DNA of 64,000 nt from Hyalangium gracile (GCF_020103725.1 NZ_JAHXBG010000002.1:310001-374000), one strand, 5' to 3'; counted from the stretch's first letter, positions 33,277 through 42,697 are shown. Notes: a model not told the origin generated them from the letters alone. Numbers and translations: made by a program.

Positions 33277-36200
33277 TCAGTCGTCCGGCAGCTCGATCCG
33301 CGATGAGGTGACGTACCGAGTGCGCTCCCGCGCCGTGAGCTCCTTGCGTCCAGGCAGCGCCTCCACGCAGCCCGCCAGCGTCTCGAAGTCGACGGGGTGC
33401 AGGCGCAGCTTCGCATCACGGCCCATGGCCGCCACCCACTTCCCGTCCTCGGTGAAGGCTCCCCAGAGGAGCCGGGTGGTCTCGGAGTCCAGCACGGCCG
33501 ACGTCACCCACTCCTCGCCCGCGGGCCGCCAGAGGTGCGCGCGGCCCACGTCATCCGCGGAGAACAGCGTCGTGCCATCGGAGCTCCAGGAGAGGTGATC
33601 GATGGGATGGCGCCGATGCTGCCCGCTGGCGATGAGATCGTCCCCATTGGTGTCCCAGAGCGCCACCGCGCCGCTCTCGTCGCCCGTGGCGAGCAGCGCC
33701 CCGGTCGGATTCCACGCGAGGTGCTTGATCGGATACCAGTGCTGAAGGGTCAGCACCGGCCCTCCCTCGGAGGGCCCGTCGGCGCCCACGCTGTAGAGCC
33801 GGACGCGTGAGTCGTTGCACGCGACGGCGAGCACGTCCCCTCGCGGGTTCCACGCGAGGTTCCACGTCCCGTCCGACTCCTCGCCTCCCAGGAAGGTCTG
33901 CCCGTCCTCCTGCTCGGGATTCCACAACATCACCGAGCCGCCCCACGCCACCCAGCGGCCCAGCGCCAGGCGCTTGCCGGAGGGATGCCACGCGATCTGG
34001 GTGGGCAGCAGCCCATGCGGCATGTGCTCCGCGATGAGCTTCCAGGTCTTCGCATCCCAGATGGACAGGCGGCCCTCTTCCCGCAGCGCCACGCGGGAGC
34101 CGTCCGGGCTCCAGTGGACGTAGACGTTCTCGAACCAGCCTTCCTCCCACTTCTTCGGGAGCGGCTCGCCCGGGCTCCAGGGCCTCAGCTCCCAGCGCTT
34201 GCTCGAAGGGTTCCGCACAGGGAGCGCGGCCTGCCGCAGCTGGGGATGGAAGACGCCCCAGATGAGGCGCCCCTCCGCGGGCAGCGGCAGCTTCACGCCC
34301 TGCGCCGGCCAGTGGAAGTCTTCCGGGCTCTTGCCGTGAGGCTTCCGGGCGGTGAACTCCTTCCAGGAGCACCGCACGGGCCCTCCCTCCGTGGGAGCCC
34401 ACACGCGCGTGCTCCCGTCGACGCTGGCGGTGGCGACGTGCTTCCCATCCGGGCTCCAGCCCGCCTGGAGGATGAGGCCGGAGTGTCCCCCGAGCCACGC
34501 GAGCTGCCGGCTGCTGGCGATGTCCCAGACGCAGGCCGCATCCCCGCCCCAGGTCAGCGCCAGCTCCGGCTGCTTCGGGTTGGGAAGGATCTGCTGCATC
34601 GCCCCCTCTCCCTCCACGCGAAGCACCGTCATCAACCGCCCCAAGGCGTCCCAGACGTGCAGCTCGCCCCGGTCGGGCAGCGTGCCCAGCAGCTGGCCGT
34701 TCCGGGTCCACGCCACCTGGCCAACGCCCAGCCCGTGCGTCTCGAGCACGAGCGGCTCGGAGCCCGCGCCCGGGCGGAGGATGCGCGCCCCCTGCGTCCC
34801 ACCCACCAGCAGCGCGCTCGCGTCCGGGCTCCAGGCGAGCACCCTCGCCCCTGGGAACGGGAAGCTTTGGAGCTTCTCCAGGCCCGCCTTGCCGACCTTC
34901 CAGACGTGGACCTCGTCACGGCCCACCGTGGCGAAGCGCAGTCCCGCAGGCTCCGGCGCCCAGGCCGCCTTCTCGACGTGGCCGACCCCTTCGAGCCCCG
35001 CCGCCATCCCATACTGGGACGCCTTCTTCCCCAAGGGGAACGCCGCCGCGGAGCGGTTCTCCTCCGGGCCATACGTATGGCCGGCCGCGAGCAGATGCGC
35101 GCCCGTCGGAGAGAACGCGAGCCCCCACTGATCCCACGTCCCCACGCTCCCGTGGTTCCGCGGGGTGAGCCCTTCGGGCGAGGTCTCCCAGAGGATGAGG
35201 CCGGAGTCGCTCCCGCTGCTGGCCAGCAGGCGCCCATCCGGGGACCACGCCAGGTGGCTGACCTGGGGATCGCTCCCTCCGGGATGGGCATCGACGGTGC
35301 AGAGCGGCTCCTGCCGCGTCACGTCGTACAGCACCAGCGAGCCGTCCTTGTACCCCACCGCGATGCGCTGGCCCTCCAGGCTCCAGGCGAGCGCCGTCGC
35401 GGCGACCTTGGAGTCGAAGCGGCGCACCAGCAGGCCCCGGTGATCGAGCACCGCTCTCAGGAGCCGATCCGTCTCGCTGGAGCGATCGAGCCGCGCGATC
35501 TCCAGCGCGAGCAGCCGCAGAAGCTCGGGATCGCCCTTGCCTCGCAGGCGCTCGAGCTCCAGCTGCAGCCGGCGGACCTGGGCATCCACCAGGGCCTTGC
35601 GCAGCACATCCTTGCGCTCGCGCAGGGCGTTATCGAGCCAGATGGCATACGCCGCCTCCACCTCCGCGGTCTCCACCTGCTCCAGCGACACGCGGCTGGC
35701 GGCGCCCTTGAACCCCTCCATGACCCTGCCCGCGGAGGTCAGCGTGGAGGACTGGGGCACACCCGCGGCGATGAGGTGCTCGAGGGCGAGCCGGGCCCGC
35801 GCCTGCGCCTCCTCCCGCGTTCCCGCCGTGGCGACGACCTGGAACGAGGTGATGTCCTTGCGCTGCTGGAGGAAGTCCACGAGCTCGGCGAGCACGGTGC
35901 GCTGGCACAGGGGCTCGATCCCGGTCTCCGTGAAGAACACCAGCTCGTTCAGGTCGACGCGGCGCTGCTCCTCGCGCCACTGCACGAGCGAGACGGGGTT
36001 GTTCAGGCGCGAGCGCCACAGCGCCCGCACCTCGAGCAGGGCCTGGCCGAGCTCGAGGCTGTCCTCGGCCTCGTCGACGATCTCGCGAGCCCGGTCGAGG
36101 CCGAACATGGTGGCGGAGTTGTACTTGGGGCTGTAGACGACCACCTGATCCGCCTGGGAGATCTGGGACTCGCCAGCCGCGCGGCCGATCAGCGTGAGCA

Positions 36201-38505
36201 TCCGGAAGGAGTCCTCCACGCGCAGCCGAGGATCCACCTGGTTCCAGAAGGAGCGCATCAGCGGGAAGCGCGAGAAGCGGCGACCGCGAGGCCTCAGCCG
36301 GGGGATCGGGTTGGAGGCGATGAGCAGGTCCGCGCCCTCGGCCCGGAGGACGTTCACCGGCACGTTGGCCACGAAGCCGCCGTCCAGCAGGCGCCGGTTG
36401 CCCAGGAGCGTGGGGCCCATGACGGGCGGGAAGGAGCCGCTGGCGCGGATGCCATAGCCGATGGTGCCCTGGCGCACGTCCCACTCCACGCCCGCATCCG
36501 AGTCCACCACGACGGGGAACAGGGGCACCTCGAGCTGGTCCAGCTTCACCGGGCCGAGGATGGCATCCAGCCACCACTGGACGCCCAGGCTCGACACGAC
36601 GGCGAGCGGGAAGGCGGCGGCCACCAGGGGCCAGTAGGTCTGCATCAGCTCCAGCCCTCGGGTGCCGGCGGCGCTGTAGAAGGCGCCCACCACCGTGCCG
36701 AAGCTGGAGCCGGACACCATGTCCACGGGGATGCGCTGCGAGGGGTCCACCTGCGTGCCGTGCTCGCCCTTCGTGATGGAGCCCTCGAGCATCCGCGCCA
36801 GCAGGGCCAGGTGCACGTAGCCGAAGGCGCCTCCACCGCCGAGCGCCAGGCCGATGCGGCGGTCGGTGACGGCCCGCGCCCAGCGATCGAACGTCTCGCG
36901 CAGCTCCGGCTGCTCGTCCGACAGCTCGCCCATGGGGCCCACGCCCTCGTTCCAGTCGGCTGGGAAGCGGACGCGGGCGGTGCCCATGGGCCAGGTGGGC
37001 CGCTGCTCGACGGGCCGCATCAGCTGGCCCAGGTGGCTGCGCATGGCCCTGGCCATCTCTCGCGCGCTCGCGGCGACCTGCCGGGCCGCCTTCACCCGCT
37101 CCGCGATGGAGCGTCGGCGCGTCACCTCGCGAAGAGACGTCCCGAGCCCCACGGGAACCTCGGGAGAGAGGATGCCCGTCGGGACGAGCTGCACCCGATC
37201 CGGCAGGGTGTTGGTGGGGGGAAAGCCCTCGGGTGCGCTGGCCAGGTACACCAGCTTGAGCGGCTCGTCGGGCCAGGGGGCCAGCTCCTGGGCGAGGATG
37301 TCGAGCACCTGCCTGCGCTCCGACGCCGGGAGCTCCGACACATCCACCAGCGTCACGTTGGTGCTCCCGGCGAGCCTGTCTCCCGCCCGTCTCCAGGCGA
37401 AGGCCTCGGGCCGCGGCAGCAGCCGTGAGCCCTGGGACTCGCCAGGGGACACCAGCGGACGGGAGAGCTCGGCCACCCAGCCATTCACGGTCCCCGTGGG
37501 CCGCCGGAAGCTCGGAGGCTCCCGGAGATCCACCTCCCTCTTCGTGACGCGAAGCACGAGCACGTGCTCCTGGAGGTGCACGGCGAGCCGCTCCGCGAGG
37601 CGCTCGCCCAGCAGCCGCAGCGCGAGCGGCTCCCGGCTGTCGAGCACGAGGATCTGGTGGGCCGCTGGCGGCGCCGGTGGCGGTGACAGCTCGGGGTTGC
37701 CCCGGTAGACGGAGCGTCGGAAGTCCGGATCCTTCTGGAGGAGCTGCCGGAAGTGCGTGCCGTCGATGCGGACGACGACGGTGCGCGAGCCCTTCCTGTC
37801 CAGCACCGCATCGCCCGCCATGGGCTTGCCCAGCAGGTAGTGCTTGTGCCCGATGGCCGCGGAGCCTCGCAGCACCGCGAGGCACTCTCCGGAGCGCAGG
37901 ATCTGGCAGGTGCCCGAGAGCAGCAGGTAGAAGTCGGTGGGCACCCTGCCCCGCTGCATCAGCGTCTGGGCGTCCCCGTCCACGACGGAGGCGCTCTCGA
38001 CGAGCCGGAAGAGGAACTGCCCGGGGACGTTCGCGAACCGAGGCTCCTCTCCCAGCGCGAGGACGATGTCCTCCGCCAGCAGCCCGGCCCGGTGCACCCG
38101 GCCCAGCCACTCCAGGAGGGGCCGCGGCACCTTGCCGAAGTCCCGCTCGCGCAGCTCGAGGAATTGCGTGGGAGCCACCACGAGCGCCGCGGAGCTTCCC
38201 GCCGGAGCGCGGGGATCGAGCCACCTGGCCACGGCCTCCAGGCCGTGAACACTGCCCATGCCGAGGTCCTGCGCGTTCCCGGGCAGCAGCCGCCCCTGCC
38301 GCCGCACCTGCACGAGGCCCGAGACGAGGAAGCGCACCGCGGGCGCGCGGGTCTCCAGCGCGGTGCCCGCCTCGACGTCGGACGGCACCAGCCGCTCCGC
38401 GAGCGCCTGGAGCGCGGCCTCGCTGCCCTGCTCCCGAAGAAAGCCCGCCAGCGCCGGCGCGGCCTTGAGGACATCCACCTTCCCCGCCACATCGAACAGC
38501 GACAT
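33277..38505 (-). CDS. giant NTE-like patatin phospholipase with cNMP-binding and WD40 domains
   Basis: 1742 residues without a signal peptide. Residues about 20-270 hold two cyclic-nucleotide-binding-like domains (TDFYLLLSGTCQILRSG). Residues about 545-790 are a patatin/neuropathy-target-esterase domain: oxyanion GGGGAFG, nucleophile GSSFG (Ser near 600) and catalytic Asp in LLDGGFVANVP (near 707). Around 855-935 is an OmpA-like or related alpha/beta domain (VFFTETGIEPL). From about 1025 to the end is a long WD40 array of roughly a dozen repeats (LAWSPDGRLLASSGSD). NTE-type enzymes hydrolyse lysophospholipids. Linking such an enzyme to cNMP domains and a propeller suggests a regulated, scaffolded lipase. 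The gene is monocistronic, divergent from a small lipoprotein. Confidence 0.93.
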   Translation of the reverse strand: MSLFDVAGKVDVLKAAPALAGFLREQGSEAALQALAERLVPSDVEAGTALETRAPAVRFLVSGLVQVRRQGRLLPGNAQDLGMGSVHGLEAVARWLDPRAPAGSSAALVVAPTQFLELRERDFGKVPRPLLEWLGRVHRAGLLAEDIVLALGEEPRFANVPGQFLFRLVESASVVDGDAQTLMQRGRVPTDFYLLLSGTCQILRSGECLAVLRGSAAIGHKHYLLGKPMAGDAVLDRKGSRTVVVRIDGTHFRQLLQKDPDFRRSVYRGNPELSPPPAPPAAHQILVLDSREPLALRLLGERLAERLAVHLQEHVLVLRVTKREVDLREPPSFRRPTGTVNGWVAELSRPLVSPGESQGSRLLPRPEAFAWRRAGDRLAGSTNVTLVDVSELPASERRQVLDILAQELAPWPDEPLKLVYLASAPEGFPPTNTLPDRVQLVPTGILSPEVPVGLGTSLREVTRRRSIAERVKAARQVAASAREMARAMRSHLGQLMRPVEQRPTWPMGTARVRFPADWNEGVGPMGELSDEQPELRETFDRWARAVTDRRIGLALGGGGAFGYVHLALLARMLEGSITKGEHGTQVDPSQRIPVDMVSGSSFGTVVGAFYSAAGTRGLELMQTYWPLVAAAFPLAVVSSLGVQWWLDAILGPVKLDQLEVPLFPVVVDSDAGVEWDVRQGTIGYGIRASGSFPPVMGPTLLGNRRLLDGGFVANVPVNVLRAEGADLLIASNPIPRLRPRGRRFSRFPLMRSFWNQVDPRLRVEDSFRMLTLIGRAAGESQISQADQVVVYSPKYNSATMFGLDRAREIVDEAEDSLELGQALLEVRALWRSRLNNPVSLVQWREEQRRVDLNELVFFTETGIEPLCQRTVLAELVDFLQQRKDITSFQVVATAGTREEAQARARLALEHLIAAGVPQSSTLTSAGRVMEGFKGAASRVSLEQVETAEVEAAYAIWLDNALRERKDVLRKALVDAQVRRLQLELERLRGKGDPELLRLLALEIARLDRSSETDRLLRAVLDHRGLLVRRFDSKVAATALAWSLEGQRIAVGYKDGSLVLYDVTRQEPLCTVDAHPGGSDPQVSHLAWSPDGRLLASSGSDSGLILWETSPEGLTPRNHGSVGTWDQWGLAFSPTGAHLLAAGHTYGPEENRSAAAFPLGKKASQYGMAAGLEGVGHVEKAAWAPEPAGLRFATVGRDEVHVWKVGKAGLEKLQSFPFPGARVLAWSPDASALLVGGTQGARILRPGAGSEPLVLETHGLGVGQVAWTRNGQLLGTLPDRGELHVWDALGRLMTVLRVEGEGAMQQILPNPKQPELALTWGGDAACVWDIASSRQLAWLGGHSGLILQAGWSPDGKHVATASVDGSTRVWAPTEGGPVRCSWKEFTARKPHGKSPEDFHWPAQGVKLPLPAEGRLIWGVFHPQLRQAALPVRNPSSKRWELRPWSPGEPLPKKWEEGWFENVYVHWSPDGSRVALREEGRLSIWDAKTWKLIAEHMPHGLLPTQIAWHPSGKRLALGRWVAWGGSVMLWNPEQEDGQTFLGGEESDGTWNLAWNPRGDVLAVACNDSRVRLYSVGADGPSEGGPVLTLQHWYPIKHLAWNPTGALLATGDESGAVALWDTNGDDLIASGQHRRHPIDHLSWSSDGTTLFSADDVGRAHLWRPAGEEWVTSAVLDSETTRLLWGAFTEDGKWVAAMGRDAKLRLHPVDFETLAGCVEALPGRKELTARERTRYVTSSRIELPDD

Positions 38506-38565
38506 CTCACGCCTCCGTGAATGAGGAAGCGCAGTAAAGCAGGTTTTTCCGGTAGGATGCCCGCC

Positions 38566-39060
38566 ATGACCCGCCAGACACCCGTGCTCCTGGGATGCGC
38601 CGCACTGCTCACCTTGAGCGCCTGCGCTTCGACCCGATCGGCACAGCCAGACGAGACCCCTGCCCCCGCTCCCCAGCCCGCCCCGGAGGCTCCCGCCACG
38701 CCCGGCACCCAGCCCGTGGCGACACCGGGCGCCACGCTCCAGGTGACCGGAGCGGTGCGCTACCGCGAGCGGATCGCCCTGTCGCCCGAGGCCGTCGTGC
38801 AGGTCGAGGTGGTGGAGCTGATGCCCGACGGCACCGCGGGCACCGTGCTCGGAGAGCAGACCCTGCGCAACGCCGGGCAGGTCCCCATCGCCTTCTCGGT
38901 GGCCATCCCCCAGGAGCGGATCCGCCCCGAGGCCACCTACGGCGTGCGCGCCCGCATCACGGATGCGGGGCGCAGCTTCTCCACGCCCGCGCCCGTCCCG
39001 GCCATCACCCAGGGCAGCGTGAGCAGCGACGTGCAGGTCCTCCTGCGCGTGGGCGGCTGA
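38566..39060 (+). CDS. YbaY-like lipoprotein
   Basis: The ATG at 38566 has TAGGA 8 bases upstream (an ATG at 38557 is possible), giving 164 residues. Type II signal peptide with lipobox LSAC, then a Pro/Ala/Thr-rich spacer and one beta-sandwich domain (VTGAVRYRERIALSPEAVV, IPFAFSVAIP-like region, VRARITDAGRSF). The domain matches YbaY/YscW-type lipoproteins, often linked to outer-membrane assembly and found widely in Gram-negative bacteria. It is divergent from the patatin gene and converges with the PARG-like gene. Confidence 0.85.
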   Translation: MTRQTPVLLGCAALLTLSACASTRSAQPDETPAPAPQPAPEAPATPGTQPVATPGATLQVTGAVRYRERIALSPEAVVQVEVVELMPDGTAGTVLGEQTLRNAGQVPIAFSVAIPQERIRPEATYGVRARITDAGRSFSTPAPVPAITQGSVSSDVQVLLRVGG

Positions 39061-39085
39061 GCCGAGCGCGTCACCTCGAGAAGGC

Positions 39086-39913
39086 TCAGGCGGCGGGCGA
39101 GCCGAAGCGCGCTCGGAAGGTCCGCAGGTTGGGCCCGTCGCCAGCGCGCTCGTAGACGGCGAACACCACCCGGTCGAAGGCTCCGGGCAGCGCGCTCAGC
39201 GCCGCGGCGAAGGCGTCGGCCGCGTCCGTGGGATCGTTGCCGAACGCGCCGCAGCCCCACGCTCCGAGCACGAGGGTACGGTGGCCCCGCTCCGCGGCGA
39301 CCCGCAGCACCTTGAGCGCCCGGGAATGCAGCACCTCTCGGATGCGAGGCCGAAGGCCGGGCTCCCTGCGGAGGAGCTGGCCCGCGTTCGGCGCTGGAGC
39401 GGTGACGATGGAGACGTGGAAGGGTCGCTCCAGAAACCGCAGCTTCTCATCCCGGAAGAAGGGCACGCGCGGCGAGTAGATGAGGTGATCCGTATACAGG
39501 AGCGACCGCTCCTCCCGGTTCACCGTGTAGTAGTCCGGCTGGGTGATGAGGCAGGTGTAGAGCGCCGAGCACCGAGCGAGATCCTCCTCCTGGGCCTTCG
39601 CTCCGCGGAGGAAGCCGCCCCCTGGGTTGCGCGCGGAGGCGAAGTTGAGCGCGAGCACGTCCTCCACGCCCTCCTTCTCGATGAGCCTGCGGCTCGCATG
39701 TCCCGTCTTCTCGGAGGTCACCTCGACGCGCAAGGCACTCCCCGTGGAAGCAGGGGGCGCCAGCCGCTCGAAGTCCGAAGGCCGGTAGAGGACGGTGCCT
39801 GACACCGCGTGCTCCACCGACTCCTTCAGGGAGACCGTCCGCCCCGAGGGGGCCACGTACTCTCCCTGTTCCACGATGCGTACCGTCTCCTGCGCGACTC
39901 CCGCCATCGACAT
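39086..39913 (-). CDS. TIGR02452-type poly(ADP-ribose) glycohydrolase-like protein
   Basis: The start ATG 39913 has AAGGGA about 8 bases upstream (275 residues). The microbial PARG signature is clear: NFASARNPGGGFLRGA followed by QEEDL, i.e. GGG...QEE with the two acidic residues that hydrolyse the ADP-ribose linkage. LYTDHLIYSPRVPFFR and LGAWGCGAFGNDP also match the macrodomain-like PARG fold. It probably removes ADP-ribose from proteins or nucleic acids. No ADP-ribosyltransferase gene is adjacent, so the substrate is unclear; housekeeping turnover or defence against an exogenous transferase are both possible. Confidence 0.93.
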   Translation of the reverse strand: MSMAGVAQETVRIVEQGEYVAPSGRTVSLKESVEHAVSGTVLYRPSDFERLAPPASTGSALRVEVTSEKTGHASRRLIEKEGVEDVLALNFASARNPGGGFLRGAKAQEEDLARCSALYTCLITQPDYYTVNREERSLLYTDHLIYSPRVPFFRDEKLRFLERPFHVSIVTAPAPNAGQLLRREPGLRPRIREVLHSRALKVLRVAAERGHRTLVLGAWGCGAFGNDPTDAADAFAAALSALPGAFDRVVFAVYERAGDGPNLRTFRARFGSPAA

Positions 39914-40007
39914 GACTGCGTCCCTTCTGGATGACACCCCGCGAGCACGTCCCGCGAGGGCTTGGTGTCACCTCAACACGAAGGTTCGCATCCGCCCCTG
40001 ACGGCAA

Positions 40008-40039
40008 CGGGGAGGCAGCCAGCGCATGCCGCCTCCCCG
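40008..40039 (-). terminator. GC hairpin after glycosidase gene
   Basis: An inverted repeat of 9 bases (40008-40016 with 40031-40039, 14-base loop) lies just past the stop of the minus-strand glycosidase gene. No T-run follows on the minus strand. Confidence 0.45.
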
Positions 40040-40050
40040 TCCGCTCCGAG

Positions 40051-41832
40051 CTACTGGTTGCAGCAGAGCAGCGCGTTGGGCTGGCCAGCCGGCGTGCGGC
40101 TCACACCGGCCACGTAGCGGCCCACGCCGCACTCACCCTTGGTGCCCGCGGCGTCCCAGTTGCCGGAGTCATCCGTCTCCCGGTTGTCCGCGCTCCCGAA
40201 GGCGACCGTAGTGCAGGACGTCGCCGACACGGTGGCCGGGCAGCAGAGGATGTGGCTGAACTTGTTGTCCGTCGTCTGCGCCACGCCCGCGACGTACTCG
40301 GTGGGCGAGCACTCGGCCAGGTAGTTGCCGGGATCCCAGTCGCCAGGCTTGGTGGGCGTCGCCCCGCGATCGCTGCCATTGAGCACCGTGCGGATGGTGC
40401 ACAGCGGGAAGGTCGGCGTGGGGTGCTTGTAGCGGCCCGAGTCGAGCGGATCCTTGTAGCAGATGCCCATGCGCGCCCAGCCGTTGGCCACGGACTTGGA
40501 CAGGCCCATGATGCGCTCGCCGGGGGCGCACTCGCCCTTGTAGTAGCCGTAGGCCCAGTCACCCGCGGACGTGGAGCGCAGGGTGTCGCCGGTCTCGAAG
40601 GGCACGTTGAAGTAGTCGCCCTTCACCCAGCAGGCCTCGGGGTTGGTGCTGCCCATGCCGCCCGCCATGCTGCGGAACTTGTTCCAGGCCGCCGTCTTCA
40701 CCAGGTACTTCTCCGTGGTGGAGTCCCACACGGAGCGCAGGCCGAAGCCCTCGACGGCGTCGTCCCGGTAGTCATACCAGATGGCGTTGGGGGTGACGTT
40801 GCTTTGCACGAGCGCATCCCCCGCGGCCGCCATGGCCGCCGCGAGTTGCAGGTACGGCGGGCTGCCGGTGGGCAGGCTGTTGACCAGCGTGCAGTTGTCC
40901 ACGCCCGTGCAGGAGTTGCCCGAGACGACCTGGAAGCCGAACTCGGTGGCGAACAGCTTCGAGCCCGTGGTGCCCGTGGCGGTGTTCACCCGGTTGGCCA
41001 CGGTGACCAGCCCGTTCTTCACGCTGTTCTTCCAGCCGGTGAAGCACGTGGTGTAGCCCGCGTTGATGCAGTTCACATCCATGTTGGCCGGGTTGTACGG
41101 ATGGATGCCGAAGAAGTCGAACGGCCGGCTCCCCGGGAAGCCCGTGAAGGCCGCCGACGTGAAGAACGGCGTCCAGAACGGCTCGGTGGTGTACGTGTTC
41201 AGCACGCCGCCGCTGATGAGCAGCTCCGCGCGCCCGTTGCCCGTCTTCCAGTTCCACGCCTGGCGCTGCAGCCACGCGAACGCGTTGGGCGCCACGCGGA
41301 AGCGGCTCACCCCATCCGGGCAGAGGTTCTCGGTGACGTTCGGCTCGTTGCCGATCTCGTACGCGTCCGCCGCCGCCGTGCCCGTGAAGATGGTGGTCGC
41401 CAGCTCATTGAGGTGCGTCACGTAGCCGCTGGTGAACGCGTCGATCTCCGCCTGGGTCGTCCCGCCGCAGTAGCGCGCCGGCACCACCACCACCACCTTG
41501 ATGTTCTTGGCGTGCGCCTTCTGCACGATGCGCCGGTAGGTGTCCGCGTCCACCCCGGGCACGTCCGCCTCGATGCGGATCCACTTCGCCCCGAGGTTGC
41601 TGAACTCGCAGATCGCCTGCTCGGAGAAGTTGCTCAGCGGCTGGTCGCCGGAGACGTAGAAGTTGCCGGTGGCAATGCCCAGGGACACCCCCGTCAGGGC
41701 ACCCTGCTCGGAGGTGCCCCACTCCCCGTCCTCGCCCAAGTCCTCCTGCACGGGCCCACACGCCCCCAGGACGGCGGCCGCGACCACCGAGGCCTGCCAC
41801 CATTTTCTCGTCCTGCTGAACTCTGTCTTCAC
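40051..41832 (-). CDS. glycoside hydrolase-like lipoprotein with Cys-rich repeats
   Basis: 593 residues. Lipobox VLGAC (Cys at 25) after a basic N-terminus. Residues about 45-390 form a TIM-barrel clan GH-A-like domain: ARYCGGT, the acid/base Glu in YEIGNEPN and the probable nucleophile in FATEFGFQ, plus FDFFGIHPYNP. The C-terminal 200 residues are three cysteine-rich repeats of about 65 residues (GECAPGERIMGLSKS, AECSPTEYVAGVAQTTDN, GECGVGRYVAGVSRTPAG). These are presumably secreted carbohydrate- or surface-binding modules. The glycan is unknown. It has its own upstream region with no visible regulator. Confidence 0.86.
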   Translation of the reverse strand: MKTEFSRTRKWWQASVVAAAVLGACGPVQEDLGEDGEWGTSEQGALTGVSLGIATGNFYVSGDQPLSNFSEQAICEFSNLGAKWIRIEADVPGVDADTYRRIVQKAHAKNIKVVVVVPARYCGGTTQAEIDAFTSGYVTHLNELATTIFTGTAAADAYEIGNEPNVTENLCPDGVSRFRVAPNAFAWLQRQAWNWKTGNGRAELLISGGVLNTYTTEPFWTPFFTSAAFTGFPGSRPFDFFGIHPYNPANMDVNCINAGYTTCFTGWKNSVKNGLVTVANRVNTATGTTGSKLFATEFGFQVVSGNSCTGVDNCTLVNSLPTGSPPYLQLAAAMAAAGDALVQSNVTPNAIWYDYRDDAVEGFGLRSVWDSTTEKYLVKTAAWNKFRSMAGGMGSTNPEACWVKGDYFNVPFETGDTLRSTSAGDWAYGYYKGECAPGERIMGLSKSVANGWARMGICYKDPLDSGRYKHPTPTFPLCTIRTVLNGSDRGATPTKPGDWDPGNYLAECSPTEYVAGVAQTTDNKFSHILCCPATVSATSCTTVAFGSADNRETDDSGNWDAAGTKGECGVGRYVAGVSRTPAGQPNALLCCNQ

Positions 41833-42133
41833 TCTGCGCTCCTTGGCTCCGGGTGGAGCCTTTACGGGGGAAGGGACGGTCGGCTCACGGGGTGTGAGGG
41901 CCGCTGCCCTGGATCGCGTGCCTCCGATACCTCAGGCCGTTGTTCCCCTTGGGAAAGGAAGATGCCTGACGCAGCCCTGGCACAGCGGCACCATGGTATT
42001 CAGCAAAGCGAGACACCACAAGACCAAATCCGGGAATTTCCAGGAAGTCCACGTAAATACAGGGTTTGCGTGTTATCGCTGATGACGCGGCTTCGCGCCC
42101 CCCTCTCGGGGACAGGGCTGGGTACGCGCTGAC
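41833..42133. other. intergenic region upstream of glycosidase gene
   Basis: A 301-base gap between the glycosidase start (minus) and the stop of the marR-type gene (minus). It contains a small hairpin (GGCTCC...GGAGCC near 41843-41858) and an AT-rich patch around 42040-42075. I see no gene here; a promoter for the glycosidase gene is expected. Confidence 0.4.
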
Positions 42134-42628
42134 TCAGCGAGGAGGCCGTACACGGCGGGCGCGCACGGCCTCGGCGCCTCCCAGCGAGTCGAGCACCCGG
42201 GCCAGCAGCTTGCGAGCGTCCTCGATGGCCTTGCGCCCATGGCTGCGCTCGAAGCGCCTCTCCAGCTCGGCCCGCACCGCCCGCCCCTGCTCCACCGCCG
42301 CCAGGCCACGCGCCGACAGCTTCACCCGCCGCACGCGCGCGTCTGGCGAGGGGGTGTCCTCGATGAAGCCCAGCTGCTCCAGCTCCGCCACCGTCTTCGA
42401 GGCTGCCTGCTGTGTCACCTCGAGCAGCGTGGCCAGCTCGCTGACGGAGCGCGCGCCTGCGAGCAGGTGCTGGAAGACGAAGCCGTGCGAGTGGCGCAGG
42501 CCCGTGAAGCCCGCGGCATGCAGCTCCTCGAGCGTCAGCTCGTTCACTCGCATCCCCACGAAGAGGGCCAGGTAGCCCAGATCCAACGCCTCCAGCCTCA
42601 CGGCCGAGCCTTCCGTCTCACGTGCCAT
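42134..42628 (-). CDS. MarR-family transcriptional regulator
   Basis: The ATG at 42628 with AGAGG 7 bases upstream gives 164 residues. The winged helix is clear (SVSELATLLEVTQQAASKTVAELEQL, then a basic wing DARVRRVKLSARG), within an all-helical dimer scaffold as in MarR proteins. No other domain is present, so it probably responds to a small ligand. It is divergent from a SnoaL-like gene, and the 69 bases between contain a near-perfect palindrome, so it likely represses both. Confidence 0.93.
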   Translation of the reverse strand: MARETEGSAVRLEALDLGYLALFVGMRVNELTLEELHAAGFTGLRHSHGFVFQHLLAGARSVSELATLLEVTQQAASKTVAELEQLGFIEDTPSPDARVRRVKLSARGLAAVEQGRAVRAELERRFERSHGRKAIEDARKLLARVLDSLGGAEAVRARRVRPPR

Positions 42629-42645
42629 GCCCGAACCTCTTGCAT

Positions 42646-42676
42646 GCACAACCACGGTTGTGCAACCTTGGTTGTG
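42646..42676. promoter_or_regulatory. palindromic MarR operator
   Basis: An 18-base perfect palindrome GCACAACC-AC-GGTTGTGC (42646-42663) is followed by an overlapping second one (CAACC-TT-GGTTG, 42663-42674), giving three GGTTGTG/CACAACC-type half-sites. It sits midway between the divergent marR and SnoaL-like starts. Confidence 0.75.
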
Positions 42677-42697
42677 TATCAACCCGAGGAGGACGCC

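Noticed and set aside
33985-37428. Very long plus-strand reading frame (1147 codons) opposite the patatin/WD40 gene
   Set aside because: It is Arg/Gln/His/Pro-rich with no domain, and runs antisense to a gene with clear domains; such frames are expected in GC-rich DNA.
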